From NCBI GenBank assembly GCA_030644725.1, contig CP130629.1, forward strand, positions 2,991,501 to 3,055,500: a stretch of 64,000 nucleotides of DNA, read 5' to 3'. This DNA is from Candidatus Electrothrix communis. GTDB taxonomy: Bacteria; Desulfobacterota; Desulfobulbia; Desulfobulbales; Desulfobulbaceae. Shown in pieces: positions 25,904-34,310 of this stretch. Each line of letters begins with the position of its first letter. Position 1 is the first letter of the stretch. The notes beneath the pieces were generated by a model that had not been told where the DNA came from, did not search any database, and was given only the letters and a program-made list of their open reading frames with translations. The translations under genes and the position numbers were made by a program.

Positions 25904-26821
25904 TTAAACTGCCTGCAACTCTTTTTTCACGGCCGCCATAATCTCGTCAATCCTGTCGTCACGGCCAGAGACCAGACGAATGACAGAATGATGAGCAACC
26001 AGATTGATAACAGCTTCAAACAGAGAAGCCGATTCCTCGGCAACGGTATTGACAAAGGGGCAACCGGCCAGCAGGGCCGCAACCGCATCAGAATTTTTCA
26101 CCTTCTCAGTGCGTATCCCGTCGCCCTGTTCAAGCAGAATGATACCGGCCACCGGATAACTCTCCTGACCGCCCTGATGTTCCAGAGTACGACCGAACTC
26201 TCCGGTAAACGGTACTGCGTACGCACGATATCCCTCTTCCTGCGGCAGGAGCACGTTGATATCATCACTTAAGACACGGGCTCCGTGCTGATATGCCTTA
26301 CGGGTGAGGGTGGTTTTTCCTGCATTGGATCGTCCGGAAAAAATGAAGGCCAGATCGTCATATACCAAGCCCGCACTATGCAGGACAAGTCCTTTCAATG
26401 AAAGAGCCTGATGAGCGGTTAAGATTCGCAGAAAGTTCTCAATCACACTTGTCTTGGCTATATCCTGCTCATTGACAACGGATATTGAAGAGAACTTGTG
26501 GGAACAAGGTGAGATAATTTTTGCTTGAAAGTTGATTCCTGTCAGCTCAATCCCGTTACCCAATCGCACTTGCCGAGGAGCGTATTGCCCCTTCCATGAT
26601 ACTTCCTTGTGTGAGATACGAGGTTCGCGGTCTAATTGATACACATTGCATTCAATGCAATATTCACCTGTGATCGGAGATGGTGCGCAAAAAAATCTCT
26701 GATAATTACCCTGAAGTGAATGAATTTGCGCCTTGGTCAACCCATTCAATTTAATTATTACAGCTGGCAAATTAAGCAACAGAGAATGACTGCCCCAAGG
26801 GCGTTCGGCTGACACTGACAT
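25904..26821 (-). CDS. HPr kinase-like protein of RiPP cluster
   Basis: 305 residues. The C-terminal half resembles the HprK kinase core: a P-loop GRSNAGKT at 163-170, the SDD motif at 185-187 (acidic catalytic/Mg residues), and PFTGEFGR. The N-terminal half is unlike HPr kinase proper. Homologues of this sort occur in RiPP clusters, and in the paeninodin lasso cluster an HprK-like enzyme phosphorylates the precursor's C-terminal Ser. The candidate precursor encoded 7 bp upstream also ends in Ser. Start: ATG 26821, though a GTG at 26815 has better ribosome-site spacing. Confidence 0.8.
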   Translation of the reverse strand: MSVSAERPWGSHSLLLNLPAVIIKLNGLTKAQIHSLQGNYQRFFCAPSPITGEYCIECNVYQLDREPRISHKEVSWKGQYAPRQVRLGNGIELTGINFQAKIISPCSHKFSSISVVNEQDIAKTSVIENFLRILTAHQALSLKGLVLHSAGLVYDDLAFIFSGRSNAGKTTLTRKAYQHGARVLSDDINVLLPQEEGYRAYAVPFTGEFGRTLEHQGGQESYPVAGIILLEQGDGIRTEKVKNSDAVAALLAGCPFVNTVAEESASLFEAVINLVAHHSVIRLVSGRDDRIDEIMAAVKKELQAV

Positions 26822-26828
26822 CCCTTGT

Positions 26829-27038
26829 TTACGATCCTAGAGTCGAGAGGCTACAAGGAGAAGGTGCAGTTTTCCCATATCCACCAGTCCCGTCACAGGT
26901 CGCTGCCGCCGCCTCCAACAGCTCGGCACTCAGTACGCGCGGCGGAGAATAAATGCGCCGTTTCTCACTGTCTGATGTCATGCCAAGGCTCACCGGGATC
27001 CCCCTGTTATACTCGTCCAAGCCCTTTGTGTTTTTCAT
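26829..27038 (-). CDS. Candidate RiPP precursor peptide (69 aa)
   Basis: Called from sequence and context. The ATG at 27038 has AAGGA 6 nt upstream; the frame itself extends to 27134. A charged leader (residues 1-~45) includes EKRRIYSPPRVLSAELLEAA, the amphipathic type of helix that PqqD domains bind. The C-terminal ~23 residues are Gly/Ser/Thr/Pro-rich with two Cys (C48 and C62), a GGYG turn, and a terminal Ser69. It lies directly before the HprK-like gene (7-bp gap) in the same direction. Two Cys and small residues are suitable for thioether crosslinking by a radical SAM enzyme. I do not recognise a named precursor family. Confidence 0.7.
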   Translation of the reverse strand: MKNTKGLDEYNRGIPVSLGMTSDSEKRRIYSPPRVLSAELLEAAAATCDGTGGYGKTAPSPCSLSTLGS

Positions 27039-27109
27039 TCTGAATCCTTGAATAGATTTCGTCATTTCGTCACAGCCCGCAGCTACAACAACGCATTGAA
27101 CATTGAATG

Positions 27110-27141
27110 AGAAGAGGTGCCCCGAACAGGTCACCTCTTCT
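27110..27141 (-). promoter_or_regulatory. Stem-loop between C25 peptidase gene and precursor gene
   Basis: A perfect 10-bp inverted repeat (agaagaggtg / cacctcttct) with a 12-nt loop, in the 130-bp gap before the precursor. No T-run follows on the minus strand, so it may be a processing or attenuation site rather than a full terminator. Confidence 0.5.
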
Positions 27142-27168
27142 GACTTAGATTACAAAAACAATCAACCC

Positions 27169-29610
27169 CTAATAACCTACTTTCACAGCCGGATCACCGA
27201 TGACAGAGTACATTCGCAGCATGAACGGTGACAACCGGTCGCCGGTCTGTATCTTTGCCTGTCGCACCGCCTCCCCGATACTGTTCAATTGACCAAACAG
27301 GTTGTCAACAAAAGCAGTACCTAATATCTCGGCCTCACTATCAAGCGACAGACCCGAGGGAGCCATGGAAGCGATTGCGCCGCCACTCGGATTCAACAAC
27401 AGCGAACCGGCCAGGGAGCGTGTACCTGGAACTGTGAAGTCCCCGACAGCACAGCTTAGGGCGGTGAAGATGGGAAATACACTATTGTTCAGGGCGTCCG
27501 CATCTTTGGTTGTGATATATCGCTCTTTATAATTACCGACTTGAGCAACAGAACCGTGTCCGTAATAGTTCACGTATCCGGTTTCCCAGGTATCGGACAG
27601 AATCATGGTCTCGCGAACCGTATTATCAGGCTGATAGAGCCTGGTGATTTCTGAAAAATCCAAATCGGTAAGCAACCGGTCGGCAAGCAGGTCGGAGTTG
27701 TAATGGAAATCTCCCGCTTGGTCGGGATTATCCGCAAACAGAACCGCCTGTTCAGGAGCATTGCCAGCCAACGACGCCTTATGCGCGATCAGTTTATCCA
27801 CATAGGCGATTCCTTCACTGTCATTGGTTATCGGAATCCTGCCGACAGCAAATGATCTGTTTTCTTCAGCACCGAGCAGGCGTTCATCAGATGCGGTCAG
27901 GGCCCAGGGGGTGGCGGTCATGAGCACCGGCACAAAGCTGTCGCTGTAGCCCATGCGATTTTTCTCATCCAGTGATCCTTTGCCGAGCAACACGACGTTT
28001 GCCGGGGATACCCGCCAGTGTGCAACCTGCTCCATAAAACGACCGACAGCATGGGGATCAACACGTCCGTAACTGAATTCGTTATAGATATCATCAAGCC
28101 AGACGACCTTGACGTCATTAAAATACGTCCTGTGAAATTCGGCCAGAGCCTCTGCCGTGCCGGAAAAATCACGAGGCGCAATGATCAGATACTCAGCCCT
28201 GTTGGCTTTATTTTCAAGGTCAGAAGCGTTATCCGCTGTTATCAGCGGGGTATGAATACTGTCCTGCGTCACAACGAGATAATTCTGTCCTGTCTCGGCG
28301 TTAAAACTCACAGTCCATTGACCGTTTTCATCTGCCTCGACCTTAACATTGTCAAGTATTGCCGCTGAATCCGCCGGAGATTCAATGACCAGAATATTCT
28401 CATCAGACAGACCGGAGACCGTCTGTGCGCCCCCTTCGACATTATGCAGCCAAAGGGCGTCATTCACCGCCACCGGCATCCGGGAGTAGTCGATTTCAAT
28501 CTGGTCCAGCCATTGGCCGGGATGTGATCCGGGAGTATAACTGTTGCGTAAAACCAGAGTGTTATTTCCGTCCTCATTGAGGAGGCTTTGGTCAAATTGC
28601 GCTGCCAGCTCCGCTTCGGTAAAGCCGTCCCAGATGACCATCGTGCCGATGGAGTGCCCGTTGAGTTCGGCATATACCCGGTGTTCGTCGTTTGCATCCA
28701 GATCGGTCCAGCCCCGTAAGGTAACTCGAAGATGGGCTGTGCCGGTTTGTGCCGGGTCGGGAACAGTTAGCGATACATCAATGCTGTCTTTGTAGCCGCC
28801 GTACAGATAATCCCAGAACCAGTAATCCGCATCCTGTTCAGCCGCCACTGTCCAGGTTGAATACAGGAGATCAGGTTCTTCTTCAAAATGCAGCGAATCC
28901 ATAAAAGGAGCATGATTGACTGAAGCGCCGGACGGACGACCGTCGATAACCGGCATGCTTTTGGTCCGAGTGCGTCCGAGTTGAAAATAATAGGCGTTCT
29001 GATCGGTGTAAAAGGTTTCATATCGCTCGCCAGCAAACAGGACGGAATTCGTCGACCGGTCATAGTGCCAGGACACGGGCTTTCCTCCGTTGCTCATGGC
29101 AAGTTGGCCGCGCTGAATATTTTTTTGAATTTTCCGTGTCGATTGACCAAGGATGTCAGAGAGTTCGTCCACGGAAACAGCATACAGACCGGCCATACCG
29201 GTACGCAACCACAGGCCGTTCTGTGTATCCCGCTGTTCCCTGAGCAATGCTCTATCGCTTTTTTTCTTCAGTTGATCGACTCGACCTTCCAGCTTGGCAA
29301 GCCGCCGCTCCAAGGCTGCTTTTTTCTTCGAAGTCAGGTTGGTGCTTGCAATGCGATCCCGCAGCTGTTCCAGCTTGAGCAGGCGTTCCTGGACTTTTTC
29401 CTGTCCGCGTTCATCGACCTGCTTATCAAGCTTGGGCGGTACGCGACGTTGGGCGACAAAGCCCCTGTCCAATGCTTTCCAGTCGCTCCACTCCTTGTCT
29501 TTATTCGTCTGTTCAGCCGACACCGGTGCGGCAGCGAGCATGAACAGGCTCATCAGCATTGCTCCCGACAGCCTGACCATTGAGCGTTTTATATTTTGTT
29601 GTCCAATCAT
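27169..29610 (-). CDS. C25 (gingipain-like) cysteine peptidase, secreted
   Basis: 813 residues from the ATG at 29610 (AGGTG upstream); a longer frame to 29658 lacks a signal logic. A signal peptide ends near APVSA. An N-terminal helical/coiled-coil part (residues ~45-125: LLKLEQLRDRIASTNLT, KKKSDRALLREQ) is followed by a beta-rich domain (~180-420). The peptidase domain (~450-805) contains the clan CD dyad: H685 in NYYGHGS and C720 in TALSCAVGD. C25 enzymes cut after Arg or Lys in exported proteins; specificity here is unknown. It sits between the discoidin protein gene and the RiPP genes, same strand. Confidence 0.85.
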   Translation of the reverse strand: MIGQQNIKRSMVRLSGAMLMSLFMLAAAPVSAEQTNKDKEWSDWKALDRGFVAQRRVPPKLDKQVDERGQEKVQERLLKLEQLRDRIASTNLTSKKKAALERRLAKLEGRVDQLKKKSDRALLREQRDTQNGLWLRTGMAGLYAVSVDELSDILGQSTRKIQKNIQRGQLAMSNGGKPVSWHYDRSTNSVLFAGERYETFYTDQNAYYFQLGRTRTKSMPVIDGRPSGASVNHAPFMDSLHFEEEPDLLYSTWTVAAEQDADYWFWDYLYGGYKDSIDVSLTVPDPAQTGTAHLRVTLRGWTDLDANDEHRVYAELNGHSIGTMVIWDGFTEAELAAQFDQSLLNEDGNNTLVLRNSYTPGSHPGQWLDQIEIDYSRMPVAVNDALWLHNVEGGAQTVSGLSDENILVIESPADSAAILDNVKVEADENGQWTVSFNAETGQNYLVVTQDSIHTPLITADNASDLENKANRAEYLIIAPRDFSGTAEALAEFHRTYFNDVKVVWLDDIYNEFSYGRVDPHAVGRFMEQVAHWRVSPANVVLLGKGSLDEKNRMGYSDSFVPVLMTATPWALTASDERLLGAEENRSFAVGRIPITNDSEGIAYVDKLIAHKASLAGNAPEQAVLFADNPDQAGDFHYNSDLLADRLLTDLDFSEITRLYQPDNTVRETMILSDTWETGYVNYYGHGSVAQVGNYKERYITTKDADALNNSVFPIFTALSCAVGDFTVPGTRSLAGSLLLNPSGGAIASMAPSGLSLDSEAEILGTAFVDNLFGQLNSIGEAVRQAKIQTGDRLSPFMLRMYSVIGDPAVKVGY

Positions 29611-29680
29611 ATCATCACCTGTATCAAAAAAATTATGATCAAAAGACAGGATCCGCATTCCTGCAGGCGTCCGACAAGTA

Positions 29681-32419
29681 TCAGGGCATCTTCAGGGTAA
29701 AGGGACCGTAGCTGCGGGTTGTCCCGGCAGCCTCCTGCTCGATCAAATGATACTGATACACTCCTCCGGAACGGGCTTCCGGGTCGGCCAGCATATATCG
29801 GCCTCCCATGGGAGCTGTTATCAAACCGGGCAGCATATCGTCATTGACCTGAATCCAGTCGTCCTTTGCCTCTTCTCGGCGATGCACGTAAAAACCTATG
29901 GTGCCGCGCTCCTCCAGGGTGTCCCAGCGTAACACCGCCACCTGACCGTCATTGTCAGGATCCAGGGAAGCCCGGAGATGCGCGATCAGCGAGGCATTAT
30001 CGTCGGACTCGCTGACCGGTCGGTTCGGTGCCAAGGCCTGTATCAGGGCCAGGAGTTCAGCACGCCCCAAGCGATGGACGCCCAGCTCGTTCAGATAGTC
30101 CTGAACGGCCTGTGCCTCCATTTCAAAGCCGCCAAGAGTCACGGCAGTAGGAGCGAAGTCGAAAGCAACGAGATAATCTTCAACTTCACCGTTTGCAGCA
30201 AATCCAACGGGATCTTCGCATTCACTTTGGGTTGAACACACCCGGAAGCGAAGGTAGGTATCACCGGATACAGCAGGTAAGCCGCTCCAGCTAAAGGTGA
30301 CAGGGGTAGTTCCGCCGCTATTATCCACCACTGTCTGGCAGACCTGAGCTGGCGAGGTTGCGATGTCTCCGGCATTGAAAGTACCGTCCAGTGTAGCCGT
30401 GCCTCCGCCACCATCGGTCCAGCGATCCAACCAGGCGCAGACATAGGCATCTGCCCCTGTATCGTTGACGACCTGAGCATCGGCATAAACCCCTCCGCCA
30501 GCGGCTGAGTAGAAGGTGACGCCGTCATCATCATCGGTTCCATTCGTATCGTCAGCAGCAGCATCGACTGAGGGCTGGCCGTCGATGTCGACTTCTGTAT
30601 TCGCCGCTCCTAAACGCAGTGTCTCACTGGTGACATGGTAAGGTCCACTGTTCGCATGCAGGGTACCGTAGGTATCAGGCAGATCGCCGTAATCGACTGC
30701 TCCGCAGGTTGGGTCTGCATACGTCTGCATCAAAAAACCAATATTCGGATTGCCGGATTTTACATGCACAACAATCGAATTATCACCAGGAACGAGGTAC
30801 GAGCTGGGGACATTGAGATCAAAATGGTTTCCTTCGACATAACCAAGATAGAGATACACGTTGTTACGCGAGGTATCAGCACCAGAGGTGGGCAGGTTGG
30901 GATCACCTGCCTGCAGGCTGTTCCCGTTGACGACCACGTCCCAGACCGTGTTGTCGGCGAACAGACCTAAATGCAGTGGCGAGAGAATACCGACCAGATT
31001 CGGATCGGTGACATCAATGTTGAAATCCAGCCGAAAAAGATAATCAATATCATCTGCCGGGTTGTCGCCCCCAGTGTTGGAATCATGCTTTCCATCAAAA
31101 CTTTGCGTAATCCACTCGGCATTTCCATAGGGAGAATCGTACCAGTTGCCGAAGCCGCTGCCCGCTACGTTCCCGGTAACATCACCCGAGACCACCGCCC
31201 GTTGCCAGTTGTTAACATTAGCCAGGGCCGCAGCCGTATCAGTGGTGTATTGGGGGATGCGTGTAACCAGCCAGCGTTCGTCGTATTGCTTCAGGTTGTA
31301 ATCGACCATCCCGCCATCTGATTGGCGGTACCCGCTGTTGAGCTCGTACTGCGGGCAGGTGCCCGGTGCAAAGACCGGGGTGGTCGGGGCGGGGTCCGAG
31401 GCGGCGCAGACCATCGGGTTCACTTCCGGGATACCGGCATAGAGGTTTAGATGCCCAGAAGTAGCAACGAAACGGTAATAACGGGCAGGCACCTCTGCCG
31501 GAAACTCGATGAAAAAAGCCTCGTAATTATTAGCTGTAGGTATCGGCAGGTTGCCTGTAGTCTGCAAATTATATATGGCGCCGTCGGTACTGGTCCAGAC
31601 CTCATAGCCGTTGATCCGTGCCTCTGCGTAATCGATGGGAAATATCTGTATCCCCCCGAGATCCCTGGTCACACCCATATCCACAGTGAGGTATTGCGGC
31701 CAAGCAGTGGGAGCCAACGCATGCCAATACGTAGGAAGCTTATTATCGATTGCCATTGCTGGAGCACGAGGAGCATCGTGAAAGCTGGTTGCGGTGGCGA
31801 TCCAGGTGCCCGGATTGGGCAGGGCAATCAGATCCTCACCACTCCCACAGGGCGGGGTTCCAAAAATCTGAACCTCAGCCAATGAGAGAATGCGGTCCGT
31901 CCCGACCAACCGAATCCTTATCGTTTGACCTACCAGATCAGACGGAAGGTTCGGTATCATCGTTTTGCCCCCTGGAGTTCCGATGTGCGTATAGGTGTGC
32001 ACCACACTGTTGCCAGCATCAAGCACCTCAAGGATGAAGTCAGCGAGGCGCTCCGGGGCATCATCAGTCCGGTTCCAGACGATGATGCTTTCAATTTCCT
32101 GCACCGAACCCAGATCGACCTCCCACCAGGGATCGTTCTGCGTCAGGGTATGCGTCACAGATCCGCTGAAGAGATTTCCGTTGGTGTTGCCATCGATCGC
32201 CAGATCTGCGGACCATGGTGGGTAGGATGGATCATCGTAAGTTGAACTCTGGGTGGCGGTTCCCGTGAGCGCCAGATTGGCAGCAAGCGCGGTCTGTCCG
32301 ACGAAGAGTATCAACCAAAGCAGGGGAGTTATCACCAAAAAGTTTTTTATCTCAACTCTCCCAGGTATTAATTTTGTTATTAATCCGAATCGTATACCTG
32401 TGTGAACTAAAAATTTCAT
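29681..32419 (-). CDS. Secreted discoidin/GEVED-domain protein
   Basis: 912 residues from the ATG at 32419, preceded by GAGGAGG at 8 nt; an upstream ATG at 32500 is less good. Signal peptide cleavage is predicted around GQTALAANLA. Two F5/8 type C (discoidin) domains are seen near ~50-190 (ATQSSTYDD, DPWWEVDLGSV) and ~200-345. A jelly-roll-like central region and a GEVED domain (~570-750; YGDLPDTYGTL and DTNGTDDDDGVTF, ending NGEVEDYLV) follow. The C-terminus has a short EF-like DPDNDGQV and a fibronectin-like tail ending TLKMP. Domains imply binding to glycans or the cell surface. First gene of the presumed minus-strand operon, 70 bp upstream of the C25 gene. Confidence 0.8.
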   Translation of the reverse strand: MKFLVHTGIRFGLITKLIPGRVEIKNFLVITPLLWLILFVGQTALAANLALTGTATQSSTYDDPSYPPWSADLAIDGNTNGNLFSGSVTHTLTQNDPWWEVDLGSVQEIESIIVWNRTDDAPERLADFILEVLDAGNSVVHTYTHIGTPGGKTMIPNLPSDLVGQTIRIRLVGTDRILSLAEVQIFGTPPCGSGEDLIALPNPGTWIATATSFHDAPRAPAMAIDNKLPTYWHALAPTAWPQYLTVDMGVTRDLGGIQIFPIDYAEARINGYEVWTSTDGAIYNLQTTGNLPIPTANNYEAFFIEFPAEVPARYYRFVATSGHLNLYAGIPEVNPMVCAASDPAPTTPVFAPGTCPQYELNSGYRQSDGGMVDYNLKQYDERWLVTRIPQYTTDTAAALANVNNWQRAVVSGDVTGNVAGSGFGNWYDSPYGNAEWITQSFDGKHDSNTGGDNPADDIDYLFRLDFNIDVTDPNLVGILSPLHLGLFADNTVWDVVVNGNSLQAGDPNLPTSGADTSRNNVYLYLGYVEGNHFDLNVPSSYLVPGDNSIVVHVKSGNPNIGFLMQTYADPTCGAVDYGDLPDTYGTLHANSGPYHVTSETLRLGAANTEVDIDGQPSVDAAADDTNGTDDDDGVTFYSAAGGGVYADAQVVNDTGADAYVCAWLDRWTDGGGGTATLDGTFNAGDIATSPAQVCQTVVDNSGGTTPVTFSWSGLPAVSGDTYLRFRVCSTQSECEDPVGFAANGEVEDYLVAFDFAPTAVTLGGFEMEAQAVQDYLNELGVHRLGRAELLALIQALAPNRPVSESDDNASLIAHLRASLDPDNDGQVAVLRWDTLEERGTIGFYVHRREEAKDDWIQVNDDMLPGLITAPMGGRYMLADPEARSGGVYQYHLIEQEAAGTTRSYGPFTLKMP

Positions 32420-33058
32420 CGGACCGGCCTCCTCTTGTACCTGATTTATAGATTGAATACTCGACCCGCAAAAAGAATCTATATTGAACTGTTCCTTCAT
32501 ATTAAACCTACAACAACTCTATTAACAAAACAAGAAGTAAGCAGGGCGACATTGCCGTTTTTACTTAAACAAAACAGTATAATAAGTTGCACGCAGGGGT
32601 GCGGATCTCCTTTTTTCCTTCTGCAAGAAGAAAAAAAAATACAATAGGAGCGTGATGGTTTTGTAAAAAGTTCAATTTTTTGAATTCACGCGTCGGGACA
32701 AGGTGCTGCGGGAACTTGCCGCTCAAGCCCCGTTGCGTTTTCGAATACAGGGCGGTTGCACGTCTCCCCTGTTTGAAGACGTGCCGTAGCGCTGAGTCTC
32801 TTAATTTGAGCTCAAAAACGTTAATTTTGTAACTATTTGATTTCTTATGTACAAGTCATGCGTATGCCGTGGGGCTACAAGGAACAGGATGGGAAAGTCC
32901 ACCGATTAGAGAAGAAAAACGAAGAAAGATTTATTTTTATCGTTTAAAAACGAAATATTTTATGTATAAAATATGAAATATTGTATCAGGAAAAACCTGA
33001 GAAATATTTTTGGGCGGAGTAAAAAAGAGAGAAGAATACAAAAAGGAGGGGATTGATT
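32420..33058. other. Intergenic region between divergent discoidin and porin genes
   Basis: About 640 bp. It contains the peptidase remnant at 32690-32789. Otherwise it is AT-rich leader DNA with a small stem-loop around 32983-32999 (tcagg aaaaa cctga). A 29-codon frame at 32858 (MRMPWGYKEQDGKVHRL) has no ribosome site. No clear promoter can be fixed. Confidence 0.5.
32690..32789 (+). pseudogene. Broken second copy of the S24/S26-like peptidase gene
   Basis: The DNA reads RRDKVLRELAAQAPLRFR, then IQGGCTSPLFED, closely matching residues 10-39 of the protein at 24006 (RRDKVLRELAADTPLRFR, TQGCCMSPLLED). Just after GAAGACG a G is missing relative to the intact gene, which throws the frame into TAG at 32787. 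The homology starts and stops abruptly, with no start codon. The C-terminal two thirds are absent. Confidence 0.85.
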
Positions 33059-34210
33059 ATGAAGAAAGTTTATGCAACCGGTGCGATCACCATGACGGTC
33101 GGTGCCATGTTGCTCGGTGGTGCTGTCTCGGCCTCGGCTCTGGACGTTAAATCAGGCAACGATAATGTTCAACTTAACCTTTATGGGCAAATTAACAGGG
33201 CGGTAATGTCAGTTGATGACGGCAATGAAGACAAGATCTTTCATGTTGATAATACCAACTCCGAGAGCAAAGTCGGCCTGAATGGAAAAGTCTCCGCATC
33301 TGAGGCCCTAACCATCGGCGGCAATGTTGAGATCCAGTGGCAGGCCAACCCTTCCGAGCAGGTGTCAATGGGGGAAGAGAGTATTTCCAGCGAAGTCAAA
33401 GAGCGAAAAATGGAAGTTTACTTTGATTTTGAAAAGTTTGGTAAATTTTCCATAGGACGGGGCGACATGGCCTCAAACAGCAGTTCGGAAGTCGATATTT
33501 CAGGAACCAGCAATGCCGGTAACTCTGGAGTCGCTGATGCCGGCGGCGGATTTGAATTTTATAATGCCGCTCCGATAGCGATGAACGCAGGTGAAGACGC
33601 GGAAGTCAAGCCGGGAATTACGGTGGGTAATGTCTTTAATCAGATGGACGGGCTGAGCAGAAGAAACAGGGTGCGCTATGACACCCCTACCTTTGCGGGC
33701 TTCTCCCTTGGAGTCTCTGCCGGGGAAAAAGAGCGGTCTGACGCAGCCTTGGTCTATTCCGGTAAATTCGCCGACGGCACTAAGCTGAAAGCGGCGGTTG
33801 CCTATGTCGATCCGGGAGAAGGCAAGGATTACACCCAGATCGACGGTTCAGCTTCTGTTCTGTTCGGATTCGGGCTGAACTTTACCGTGGCTGGCGGTTC
33901 CCGTGATTTGGATGATATGCCTGCTAATGGTGAAGATCCGACCTTTATGTACGGAAAGATCGGTTATAAAACCAAAATATTCTCTGCCGGTTCTACAGCC
34001 CTGTCCTTTGATTACGGGGTGTACGAAAATATCAAGAATCAGGATGCTGAAGAAGAAGGAACAACTTACGGAGTGCAGTTTGTTCAGTCGTTGTCTGACT
34101 ACAACACCGATCTGGTTGTGGGGTATCGCAATTTTGAACTTGAGGACAATACCTCAGCCGATTATGAGCCGATTTCTCTCGTCATTGCCGGCGCTCGGAT
34201 AAAATTCTAG
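33059..34210 (+). CDS. Outer membrane porin (general porin type)
   Basis: 383 residues from the ATG at 33059, with a strong AAGGAGGGG 8 nt before it. The signal peptide ends at VSASALD. The mature chain has alternating amphipathic strands typical of 16-strand trimeric porins: LNLYGQINRAV, ESKVGLNGKVSA, KFGKFSIGRGD, RRNRVRYDTP and VGYRNFEL, with a C-terminal strand ending IKF (terminal Phe for BAM recognition). Acidic residues are frequent in loops. Monocistronic, ending at a clear terminator. Confidence 0.85.
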   Translation: MKKVYATGAITMTVGAMLLGGAVSASALDVKSGNDNVQLNLYGQINRAVMSVDDGNEDKIFHVDNTNSESKVGLNGKVSASEALTIGGNVEIQWQANPSEQVSMGEESISSEVKERKMEVYFDFEKFGKFSIGRGDMASNSSSEVDISGTSNAGNSGVADAGGGFEFYNAAPIAMNAGEDAEVKPGITVGNVFNQMDGLSRRNRVRYDTPTFAGFSLGVSAGEKERSDAALVYSGKFADGTKLKAAVAYVDPGEGKDYTQIDGSASVLFGFGLNFTVAGGSRDLDDMPANGEDPTFMYGKIGYKTKIFSAGSTALSFDYGVYENIKNQDAEEEGTTYGVQFVQSLSDYNTDLVVGYRNFELEDNTSADYEPISLVIAGARIKF

Positions 34211-34237
34211 TAAAATTTTAATTTTTCCAAATCATTA

Positions 34238-34269
34238 GGGGCGTTCTTTGTGAGCGCCCTTTTTTTTTG
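34238..34269 (+). terminator. Rho-independent terminator of the porin gene
   Basis: Stem gggcgttc / gagcgccc (8 pairs, one G-T) with a 5-nt loop, followed by nine Ts. It lies 28 nt after the porin stop codon. Confidence 0.9.
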
Positions 34270-34310
34270 TTTCTTCCTTCTCCGTAACAAGCAGCTGATG
34301 AGAGCTGCGG

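Noticed and set aside
24517-26821. Lasso peptide biosynthesis cluster
   Set aside because: HprK-like and PqqD-like genes occur in some lasso clusters, but there is no asparagine-synthetase-like cyclase or B2 protease here; a radical SAM enzyme is present instead.
26825-27043. Plus-strand ORF opposite the precursor candidate
   Set aside because: No ribosome site and poor protein character; the minus-strand frame has the Shine-Dalgarno and the RiPP-like layout, so I kept only that.
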